Of a DNA stretch of 64,000 nucleotides, positions 57,168 to 64,000 are shown one piece after another. Position numbers and translations under genes: made by a program. Numbering within the stretch: the first letter of the stretch is position 1; each line of letters starts with the position of its first letter. Origin of the DNA: Caldilineaceae bacterium (GTDB taxonomy: Bacteria; Chloroflexota; Anaerolineae; Caldilineales; Caldilineaceae). The notes beneath the pieces are model-generated. The model saw only the letters and a list, made by a program, of their open reading frames with translations, was not told where the DNA came from and searched no databases. Location: positions 1 through 64,000 of the forward strand of contig JAPKMW010000063.1 in NCBI GenBank assembly GCA_026645575.1, read 5' to 3'.

Positions 57168-57701
57168 TTACGGGGTTGGTGGTGACGATTCACTATTTGA
57201 AATCGATGTCGCCGTCTCCTCTGGTGGATGCGATTGGTCGCGATTTCTGTACATATCATCCCATGAAACAGAGACGCCAATAGCGGCCTGGAGATTCGGA
57301 CATTGCACCCAATCGGCACAGCCAAGAGGCGCCGCATTCCAAATCCAACGTAACCCATCTTGGAGTGACTGTTGCTCTGCTGGCAGCATTTTTGAAGATT
57401 CGCTCGGAAAGTATCGATCTAACGAATACATATACGAGTCGATACAATCAAGACCATTGTCTTTTTCGTATTCCAACGCTATTGGATAAAGATAAAACAA
57501 CAGATCAGTGAACTGCATGAATGGGAAAACACGCGGATAGAAGTCAAGGTCTTCCTTTGACACATCTTCTGGAGCATGGTGATTGATTGGATATGCTGCG
57601 AATGTTTCATCTCCATATGAGTCCATGATCTCCGCACTACGTAAATTAATTCGCGGAGGCGCATATTTTTTCGACAGAGCATATACCGAAGCGTGCTGCA
57701 T
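57168..57701 (-). CDS. Hypothetical protein, unlike its neighbours
   Basis: 177 residues: 'MQHASVYALSKKYAPPRINLRSAEIMDSYGDETFAAYPINHHAPEDVSKEDLDFYPRVFPFMQFTDLLFYLYPIALEYEKDNGLDCIDSYMYSLDRYFPSESSKMLPAEQQSLQDGLRWIWNAAP...'. No signal peptide, acidic, with aromatic-rich helical stretches and a Ser/Pro/Thr tail. It faintly recalls DUF6714-type proteins (repeated 'F..L..YL' and 'LP.E...L..GL..I'), but I do not claim it. The DNA is more AT-rich than flanking genes, suggesting later acquisition. AGGGAG 9 nt before ATG 57701. Function unknown, perhaps an immunity-type protein. Confidence 0.6.
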   Translation of the reverse strand: MQHASVYALSKKYAPPRINLRSAEIMDSYGDETFAAYPINHHAPEDVSKEDLDFYPRVFPFMQFTDLLFYLYPIALEYEKDNGLDCIDSYMYSLDRYFPSESSKMLPAEQQSLQDGLRWIWNAAPLGCADWVQCPNLQAAIGVSVSWDDMYRNRDQSHPPEETATSISNSESSPPTP

Positions 57702-57717
57702 TTAGTTTTACTCCCTA

Positions 57718-57894
57718 CTATAACCTCACCGCCACTTCCTTGTGGGCTTGGCATAATTCGGTTGCCAATGCGCGTAGCTGCGGCACACGCAGCCCCTGAA
57801 TCGTCTAGTCGTGCGGCTCCAATGCTTGAATATTGGCTAAATAGACCGGAGCGCCGGCGCCGGCAATGGCTTGTTGAATGGCTGCGTAATCCAT
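57718..57894 (-). pseudogene. Small gene interrupted by an in-frame TAG
   Basis: From ATG 57894 (GGGGG 4-5 nt upstream) 29 codons read 'MDYAAIQQAIAGAGAPVYLANIQALEPHD', then TAG (57807-57805), then 28 more good codons 'TIQGLRVPQLRALATELCQAHKEVAVRL' to a second stop at 57718. Codon use and the hydrophobic pattern are continuous across the TAG, so this looks like one about 58-residue gene with a nonsense change. Alternatives: a readthrough or a sequencing error. The family is not recognised. Confidence 0.5.
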
Positions 57895-58052
57895 GCGTCC
57901 CCCTTTTGTTTGGTTTTGGGCCAAGATCGACTTAGGTTCCGGTTAACCCCTCTCTGAAAGCCGACGAGCGCGGATTGTATGCCGTGCTGCCCTGTGCTAC
58001 AATGGTGTGAGCCAATGCCATTATACCAGACAGCGTGATAGAGGAGAAGCTT

Positions 58053-59168
58053 GTGACGCCAGAAGTAATCCGTTTAACCCAACAGTTGGTCGCCATACCC
58101 TCAGAGACCACCAATAGCAACGCCGCCATTAGTGACTTTTTGCAGCAGTGGCTGGAGACCCACGCCTTTACGGTGGAACGTATCAGCTACACCGACGCCA
58201 ACGGTGAAGAAAAGGTCAACTTGATCGCCAAACGGGGTGCGGGAACAGGGGGCCTCGGCTTTTTCTCGCATTCCGACACCGTACCCGGCGACCCGCGCGA
58301 ATGGAACCCTTTTGACCCTGCCATTGCGGATGGCAAGCTCTATGGCCGTGGCAGTTGTGACATGAAGGGGCCGCTGGCCGCATCGATGATTGCCGCGGCC
58401 AGCGTCGATCCCGCCACGTTACGCAAACCAGTCTATATTGCCATTGCCGCCGACGAAGAACAAGGCCACTTGGGCGCGCACTATCTTCAAGAGCATTCGG
58501 CAATCTTTCGCGAAAATTGGCCTGATGCCGCCGTCGTGCCTGAACCGACCGACATGCAACCGGTCTATGCCCACAAAGGCGGGGCGGGCCTGACTGTCAC
58601 CGCCATCGGGCGCGCCGCCCACACCAGCACGGATCGGGGCATTTCGGCCAACTTCCTGATCGCCCCCTTCCTGGCCGAGATGGCTGAGTTAGCGACCGTC
58701 TTCAAGACCACGGAGCGCTTCAAAAATTACGAATTTGACCCGCCCACGAATGGCTTCAACATGACGATTGATGACGGCCAATGTCGCACCAATGTTACCG
58801 CTGCCAAGACCATCGCCCGTCTCAGCATCCGCATTATGCCCAACGATCACCACGAAGAGCAGATCGCCATGATCGCCGAGCGCGCTCGCAAATACAATCT
58901 AACACTGGAAGAGCGCAAACTGATGCCCTTCTACATTGACCCTAACGCACCCATCGTCCAGGCCGCCTGTCGGGCTACGGGCATTGCCAAAGCCATCACC
59001 GTTCCCTACGGCACCGAAGCCGAGTCCTACCAAAAATATACGCAATGTGTCATCCTTGGCCCCGGCAACATCGCCCAGGCCCATACCATCGGCGAGTGGA
59101 TCGACGTGCAACAACTTACTGATGCGGTGGGAATCTATCAGCGGTTGATTGGGGCGCTTTGTATGTGA
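58053..59168 (+). CDS. M20-family metallopeptidase
   Basis: 371 residues. Motifs: 'LGFFSHSDTVPGD' (His, Asp ligands), 'GKLYGRGSCDMKGPLAAS' (bridging Asp), 'IAADEEQGHLGA' (catalytic and ligand Glu), 'VVPEPTDMQPVYAHKGG' (Glu), and 'AHTIGEWIDVQQL' (final His). A dimerisation domain lies at about 175-285. GTG 58053 is chosen because GGAG (58043-58046) sits 6 nt upstream and would be inside the reading frame of the earlier GTG 58035. The substrate is likely an N-acyl amino acid or dipeptide. Co-oriented with the enolase-superfamily gene 143 bp downstream. Confidence 0.9.
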   Translation: MTPEVIRLTQQLVAIPSETTNSNAAISDFLQQWLETHAFTVERISYTDANGEEKVNLIAKRGAGTGGLGFFSHSDTVPGDPREWNPFDPAIADGKLYGRGSCDMKGPLAASMIAAASVDPATLRKPVYIAIAADEEQGHLGAHYLQEHSAIFRENWPDAAVVPEPTDMQPVYAHKGGAGLTVTAIGRAAHTSTDRGISANFLIAPFLAEMAELATVFKTTERFKNYEFDPPTNGFNMTIDDGQCRTNVTAAKTIARLSIRIMPNDHHEEQIAMIAERARKYNLTLEERKLMPFYIDPNAPIVQAACRATGIAKAITVPYGTEAESYQKYTQCVILGPGNIAQAHTIGEWIDVQQLTDAVGIYQRLIGALCM

Positions 59169-59311
59169 TAAGGCGACAAGGTGAGCCAACCTGGACGCTC
59201 CCTATCCCTGGCGGCTCACAAAAGCGGGGCTTCCAGGCAACACCCGATCCGACTAGGCCATTGGCCGCCAATCAACCCCACCATGCCAAGCGAAGAAAGC
59301 GAGACAAGCTC

Positions 59312-60487
59312 ATGAAAATTACCGATGTCACTCTCTTTCGTGTTCACGGCCATTATCAAGGCCCCACCTTTCCGCCGGGGATGCGCCAGGCGCGCCAGAT
59401 CGATCTCTACCCCGAATTCAACACCGGCAGCGTCAACAGCCCGGTGGCCGGCGCCGCGCTCCATGCCCTCTATGTCGAAATCCAGACCGATGAAGGCATT
59501 TCCGGCTTTTTCGGCCCGATTGAAGATTGGCAAGCCTTTCACATCCAGCATACGCTGCGCCCCTATCTCCTCGGGCGCGACCCGCTGGCTACCGAGCTGC
59601 TCTATGACCAGATGATCCGCCTCGACCGACATGGCCGCTCCGGCCTCTTGATGACCGCGGTCAGCGTGGTCGATTGTGCGCTCTGGGATCTCAAGGGCAA
59701 AGCGTGGAACCAACCGGTCTATCGCCTGCTGGGCGGCCCCACTCGCCCCACCGTGCCAGCCTATGCCAGCATGTTGGGCTTCTCCACTCTGCCCGCGGAC
59801 GCGGCTGCGTTGGCCCAAGAGTACAAAGCCAAAGGCTACACCGCTCAGAAGTGGTTCTTCCGCTATGGCCCTGGTGACGGCGCTGAAGGCATGGACAAAA
59901 ACCTGGCTATGGCCCAGGCTGTGCGCGACGCCGTCGGCCCCCATTATCAGATCATGTTTGACGCTTTTATGGGCTGGGATCTCACCTACGCCAGCCAGAT
60001 GGTGCGCGAACTGGAGCCGCTGCGCCCCTTCTGGGTCGAAGAGCCGATCCCGCCGGAGCGAGTCAGCGAATTTCGTAAGTTGAAGGGGGTCGCCTCGGTG
60101 CCGATTGCCACGGGTGAACATGTCTACACCCGCTGGCAGACCAAAGAACTGCTGGTCAACGGGGCCGTAGACATCCTGCAAAATGACCCCGACTGGACCG
60201 GCGGCATTACGGAGTTGGTGAAAGTCTGTGCGCTGGCCTCCTCGTTTGAAGTACCCGTGATCGCCCACGGCCATTCGCTGCTGCCGGCGTTGCATGTGGC
60301 TGGCGCCCAGTCACCGGCGGCGGTGCCGCGGGTCGAGTATCTAGTACGCTATCAGGAAGTCAAGCAATATTTCCATGCGCCGATCTACCGGCCGGAGAAT
60401 GGCAGTATTACCCTCCCGACCTTGCCGGGCTTGGGGATGATCATTGATGAAAGTCGCGTTGAAACGCGTGAAGTCGTTACCTATTGA
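59312..60487 (+). CDS. Mandelate racemase/muconate lactonizing enzyme family protein
   Basis: 391 residues, enolase superfamily. Metal ligands Asp217 ('MFDAFMG'), Glu243 ('FWVEEPI') and Glu269 ('IATGEHVY'). General acid/base candidates are Asp292/Asp294 ('QNDPDWTGGI') with His319/His321 ('VIAHGHSLLP'), and Lys180 ('AQKWFFRYG') on the opposite strand. Sugar-acid dehydratase or racemase activity is expected; the exact substrate is unknown. Only moderately similar to the 4214-5404 paralogue. ATG 59312 has a weak SD; an upstream extension to 59159 is not family-like. Downstream of an M20 gene, ending in a bidirectional terminator. Confidence 0.9.
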   Translation: MKITDVTLFRVHGHYQGPTFPPGMRQARQIDLYPEFNTGSVNSPVAGAALHALYVEIQTDEGISGFFGPIEDWQAFHIQHTLRPYLLGRDPLATELLYDQMIRLDRHGRSGLLMTAVSVVDCALWDLKGKAWNQPVYRLLGGPTRPTVPAYASMLGFSTLPADAAALAQEYKAKGYTAQKWFFRYGPGDGAEGMDKNLAMAQAVRDAVGPHYQIMFDAFMGWDLTYASQMVRELEPLRPFWVEEPIPPERVSEFRKLKGVASVPIATGEHVYTRWQTKELLVNGAVDILQNDPDWTGGITELVKVCALASSFEVPVIAHGHSLLPALHVAGAQSPAAVPRVEYLVRYQEVKQYFHAPIYRPENGSITLPTLPGLGMIIDESRVETREVVTY

Positions 60488-60511
60488 GAAGCGGCCTAAA
60501 CAACTGAACAG

Positions 60512-60546
60512 CCCTACCGGGAACGTAGCACAGTTTCCCGGTAGGG
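60512..60546. terminator. Bidirectional hairpin terminator
   Basis: CCCTACCGGGAA (60512-60523) and TTCCCGGTAGGG (60535-60546), a perfect 12-bp stem with 11-nt loop, between two convergent genes. Confidence 0.7.
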
Positions 60547-60576
60547 TCGGTCAACGAAAATTTGTATCTGCTGAGC

Positions 60577-63500
60577 CTATTTGAGTACGACTGGTAGATA
60601 GAGGCGCTGCCCGCCTGCTGCTGTTGGGCTGGCGATCAGCACTGGGCTTTGCGTGCTAACCGAAGATGTTTGCCCATTGGCGGCGCTACTATCCACGGTT
60701 ACCACAAAATTCACCTGTTGACCGCCATTGCCGGCCGCCACCCAGGTGAGCGAACAGCGATGGACGGCAGCCGGCGCCAGGTTGATCGGCGCAGCACAGG
60801 TCGCATCCGCCAGCGCCACACCGGCACTATCGAGACTTTGCTCGACAGTCGGCACACCACCCCGGATGTTGGTGATCTGCACCGTCACTCCACCCGTATT
60901 CGTGATGGCAACTTGATAGGTGACAACTGTGCCTGGCAGCACCGCCCCGCTTCCTTCACGCTCGACCGTAACCGAAAGCTTGGCTGTGAGCGCACCGACA
61001 ATGCTAACCGGCGTGCTGGCCACAACCGTACTGATGCCATTGGTGGCGGTGACGACGGCCGTGTAGTTGCCAACCGCTGCGTAGGTGTGCGGTATGGTAG
61101 CGCCGGTGGCCGTAGGTGTGCCATCGCCAAAGTTCCACGTGTAAACAATGCTGCCACCAGTGGCTGTAGCGCTCAAGGTGGTGACACTGCCTAACACGGT
61201 TGGGCTGTTGTTGCTGGCAACCAGATTGCGGATCGACGCATCGGTGATGCTGACTGCCGTACTCGCCACCAGCGTGCTGATGCCATTGGTGACAGTTACC
61301 ACCGCTGTGTAATTGCCCACCACGGTGTAGGTGTGTACGGTGCTGGCGCCCGTGACGGTGGGCGTGCCATCGCCAAAATTCCAGGTATAGTGGAGATTGT
61401 TGCCGGTGGCTGTCGCCGTGAAGATCGTGGCTCGGCTCAAGGCCGTTGGACTACTGTTGCTGGCGCGCAATCCGCTCACGGTGGCGGCGAAGGGCGATTC
61501 ATCGTAGCCGATGTCGTTGCCCAAGCCCTGTGGACGCGGCTGCCCTTCGAAATCGCGCGTGACGCCAACGTTGGTCGCGCGATCCAGCGCCGCACTGCTG
61601 GCGGTCAAGTGATAGTCGTCGGACGCGGGGTTGACGAAGGCAGGGTTGCCCGTGAGATCATTGGCGCCGCCATTGATTTGGAAGCCAAAGGTATTTTCGT
61701 TGTTGCCAAAGAAGAGATTGTAGTTCTCATAGGCGGCGCCGCCGTTGATGCGGGTGCCGGTTGTGTGGCTACTGACAATCGTGTTGCTGATCCCCACTGT
61801 GGCATTGGAGGTGCCGTAGATGGCCGAGCCGCTGGCCACGGTTGGGCTAGCCACGGTGGTGTGTAAGATTCGGGCGGGCTTGCTCGCATCGAAAAACAGA
61901 GCGGCGCCATCACCGCTGTTGGCGACATTACGGGCAAAGAGGCTGTTGACCACAGTGGCCGTGCCGGTGTTATGATAGAGACCGCCACCACCGTTTTTTG
62001 CCCGATTGCCCAGGAAGTGCGAGTTTGTGACGGTCACAGCCTTTGTCGCATAGAGGCCGCCACCATAGCAGAAATCGCTGGTGCATTGATTGTTTTGGAA
62101 CAATGTCCCATCTACTTGCATGGCCCCATTGCTGGCAGCGCCACCGCCCAGGCCATCTTTGCTGTTGCCGATAAATTGGCTCCCGGTTATGGTCAGTGTG
62201 TCAAATGCCTGTAAGCCGCCATCCTTGGTGTTGTTCTGGAAGAGCGCACCCTGGATGTGCGCCGCCTGACTGACAGTGGCGCCGCCGCCCGTGTTCGCGA
62301 TAAAGTGTGTGCCGCTCAACCACAAGCTCTTGTTGACCCTTAACCCGCCGCCGTAAACGGCGCGGTTGCCCTGGAACAGCCCGCCAGTCACCTGTGCGGG
62401 ACCACCCACCAGCGCGCCCCCGCCCGCACTCGCACTCGCCACATTGCTAATAAATTGCGTTGCCGTCATGGTAAGGGTGATGCCGACGTATAGCCCGCCA
62501 CCACCACTGTTTGCGTCTGTAATAACATTGCTCTGGAATAGCCCGTCATTGACCTGCGCCGCGTCTGCTGCATAGACGCCACCGCCACGATTGTCGATAA
62601 ACTGTGAGTGGTTTAGCCGTAACGCTTTGCCGGCAAACAAGCCACCGCCCTTGTTGCTCTGAAACAGGGTACCAACGATCTGCGCAACGCCACTCACATA
62701 GAGGCCCCGGCCACTATTGTTCAGGAAGGATGTACCGGTCATCACCAGCGTGCTGTTGGCATACATTCCGCCACCGATATTTGACCTACTGATGTTGTTC
62801 TGGAATAAACCGCCATTGACCTGCGCCGCGCCCCGCACATCGACGCCGCCGCCATAACCTGTCGTCGTGTTGCTGAGAAACTGTGTTCCGGTTAGCGTCA
62901 GAGCGCCCGCAACGGACAACGCGCCGCCATTGTTGTTTTGGAACCGCCCACCACGTACCTGGGCTGAGGCGTCGACGTAGGCGCCTGCGCCATATTTGGC
63001 TGTGTTCTCCTCGAAGATTGAGCCGATCAAGGTCAGGGTATCTTCTGCCTGTAGGCCACCACCACCACTGCTGACACTGGAGTTTTTACGAAAGAGCGCA
63101 TCGGTGATCTGCGCTGGCCCCTCCACGAGTACACCACCGCCGCCAAAGACCTCGCTGGCGGTGTTGCTGATAAACTGCGTCCCTGTTAGGATCAGCGTTT
63201 CCCTGGTGTACAATCCGCCACCATAATCAGCGTGATTGTTTTGGAACACCCCACCTTGGATACGGGCTGTGCTGTCGGCAAGCACACCGCCGCCCCACGC
63301 CCCAATCGCTGTACTGTTGAACACATTGACATTGGTCAGAACCAGATCCCAGCCGTAAATGCCACCACCACCGGTGCAACAGTGTTTACCGTTTTGAATG
63401 GTCAAATTCTCGACCGTCAGTTTCGAGGGGCCAATGTTGTAGAGCACCTGGCCGCCATGCAAGGCATCAAGAATCGTGGGGTTGGCCACTGGGTTGCTTG

Positions 63501-64000
63501 TCATCCAGTTGGTGACCGTGTAGCCGCCCCGTATCCCCATCGATACGCCGCCGAAGTTGGCCATTACGCTGCCGGGCATACCGACGCAGGCGCCAGCCAC
63601 CTTGATCGTGTCGTTGAAAAACGCGGCATTCACAGCCCATTGCAGGGCCTTGCCATCCACGCTGCCAAAGACAATCAGGTCATCGCTCGTGGCATAGCAA
63701 CGGCTATTGGTTTCAATTGGCACCTCGTCGAAGCCGATATCGGGCGCTGTCCCAAAGGTGCGCGCTTGCCCTTCAAAGTCGCGGGCAAAGCCTGCATTGG
63801 TTCCCTTGTCGCGCGCCGCACTCGTCATCCGTAAACGATAATCGTGCATCGCTGGATTGGCAAAGGCTGGATCGCCGCTGACTTCGTTGATTCCCCCACT
63901 GATGGCGCCAGATTTGTCGGTGGTATTGCCGGCGAAGAGGTTATAGGTGGAGAATAAGCTGCCGCCCGTCAACGCCAACCCTACACTGTTACTGACGATA
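60577..64000 (-). CDS. Giant secreted beta-helix protein with PKD domains and LYLPVV tail (5' end outside window)
   Basis: About 1,140 residues visible; the reading frame is open to the window edge, so the true start lies beyond it. Order: the end of a choice-of-anchor-Q module ('NEVSGDPAFANPAMHDYRLRMTSAARDKGTNAGFARDFEGQ'), a second module starting 'CYATSDDLIVFGSVDGKALQWAVNAA', then a long run of about 15 beta-helix coils with the recurring pattern '..GGGLY...L.LTGTQFISNTA', a second 'NPAFVNPASDDYHLTASSAALDRATNVGVTRDFEGQPRPQG' module, two PKD domains ('YTWNFGDGTPTVTGASTVHTYTVVGNYTAVVTVTNG'), a DUF11-like domain and the tail 'QRLYLPVVLK'. Likely an extracellular adhesin or polysaccharide-interacting protein. 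Not a catalytic lyase by visible motifs. Confidence 0.87.
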   Translation of the reverse strand, partial: IVSNSVGLALTGGSLFSTYNLFAGNTTDKSGAISGGINEVSGDPAFANPAMHDYRLRMTSAARDKGTNAGFARDFEGQARTFGTAPDIGFDEVPIETNSRCYATSDDLIVFGSVDGKALQWAVNAAFFNDTIKVAGACVGMPGSVMANFGGVSMGIRGGYTVTNWMTSNPVANPTILDALHGGQVLYNIGPSKLTVENLTIQNGKHCCTGGGGIYGWDLVLTNVNVFNSTAIGAWGGGVLADSTARIQGGVFQNNHADYGGGLYTRETLILTGTQFISNTASEVFGGGGVLVEGPAQITDALFRKNSSVSSGGGGLQAEDTLTLIGSIFEENTAKYGAGAYVDASAQVRGGRFQNNNGGALSVAGALTLTGTQFLSNTTTGYGGGVDVRGAAQVNGGLFQNNISRSNIGGGMYANSTLVMTGTSFLNNSGRGLYVSGVAQIVGTLFQSNKGGGLFAGKALRLNHSQFIDNRGGGVYAADAAQVNDGLFQSNVITDANSGGGGLYVGITLTMTATQFISNVASASAGGGALVGGPAQVTGGLFQGNRAVYGGGLRVNKSLWLSGTHFIANTGGGATVSQAAHIQGALFQNNTKDGGLQAFDTLTITGSQFIGNSKDGLGGGAASNGAMQVDGTLFQNNQCTSDFCYGGGLYATKAVTVTNSHFLGNRAKNGGGGLYHNTGTATVVNSLFARNVANSGDGAALFFDASKPARILHTTVASPTVASGSAIYGTSNATVGISNTIVSSHTTGTRINGGAAYENYNLFFGNNENTFGFQINGGANDLTGNPAFVNPASDDYHLTASSAALDRATNVGVTRDFEGQPRPQGLGNDIGYDESPFAATVSGLRASNSSPTALSRATIFTATATGNNLHYTWNFGDGTPTVTGASTVHTYTVVGNYTAVVTVTNGISTLVASTAVSITDASIRNLVASNNSPTVLGSVTTLSATATGGSIVYTWNFGDGTPTATGATIPHTYAAVGNYTAVVTATNGISTVVASTPVSIVGALTAKLSVTVEREGSGAVLPGTVVTYQVAITNTGGVTVQITNIRGGVPTVEQSLDSAGVALADATCAAPINLAPAAVHRCSLTWVAAGNGGQQVNFVVTVDSSAANGQTSSVSTQSPVLIASPTAAGGQRLYLPVVLK

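Noticed and set aside
59216..60295. Minus-strand 359-codon frame opposite the enolase-superfamily gene
   Set aside because: The plus strand has all metal ligands and acid/base residues of the family; the minus frame has no recognisable feature.

Overview
The window looks like chromosomal DNA from a member of the Chloroflexota, most likely an Anaerolineae/Caldilineae-type bacterium. This is an inference from gene content: a large BTAD/SARP-type regulator with an AAA domain and TPRs, two AAA-ATPase/PD-(D/E)XK proteins, very long secreted beta-helix and propeller proteins ending in a short 'LYLPLV-R' tail, a rho with a basic low-complexity N-terminus, and many enolase-superfamily and Gfo/Idh/MocA enzymes. 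The DNA is moderately GC-rich, genes are mostly monocistronic or in short operons, and no rRNA, tRNA or CRISPR array was seen.

Layout. 0-6.5 kb: a DHDPS-family enzyme, a collapsed methyltransferase pseudogene, a hicA-hicB toxin-antitoxin pair, a ChrB-domain protein, rho, an enolase-superfamily enzyme and a C39-like peptidase remnant cut by a small mobile element. 6.5-12.7 kb: a SnoaL-like protein, an AAA-ATPase/nuclease-like protein, and a 1,189-residue BTAD regulator divergent from a 76-residue protein whose promoter carries SARP-like direct repeats. 12.9-17.3 kb: a LivJ-type lipoprotein, a SnoaL lipoprotein and LivH-LivM permeases, without ATPases. 17.3-23.1 kb: a mutarotase-like hypothetical protein, a LysM-hydrolase, a secreted propeller protein and a PstS-like protein with its halves in reversed order. 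23.4-25.9 kb: trpD-trpC-trpF. 26.1-29.6 kb: a run of small envelope proteins. 29.9-33.2 kb: BtpA-like protein, M29 aminopeptidase and an oxidoreductase. 33.3-46.4 kb: large secreted proteins, a second ATPase/nuclease, a lipoprotein, an SMR-like protein and a membrane protein. 46.7-49.6 kb: a divergent ThDP enzyme and oxidoreductase. 50.1-51.9 kb: an LPGTG surface protein with a Thr/Pro stalk. 52-60.5 kb: a catabolic-looking group (amidinotransferase-fold hydrolase, two M20 peptidases, RraA-like protein, PhyH-HEAT fusion, enolase-superfamily enzyme). 60.6-64 kb: a giant beta-helix protein running off the window.

The non-coding DNA is unusually rich in short palindromic interspersed elements. 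At least five families are visible. One (termini GTAACTA...TAGTTAC) is flanked by three different perfect 8-bp target-site duplications and fits IS66-type MITEs; a second (CAGTAGTCCGCA...TGCGGTCTACTG) shows 5-bp duplications. These elements have truncated a gene, duplicated a Shine-Dalgarno site, supplied the stop codon of rho and inserted at a stop codon.

The most system-like signals are the shared C-terminal tail of five secreted proteins, which may be an undescribed sorting or anchoring signal; the BTAD regulator with an exact-consensus leaderless promoter facing a 76-residue gene with 11-bp-phased direct repeats; and the mobile-element families.
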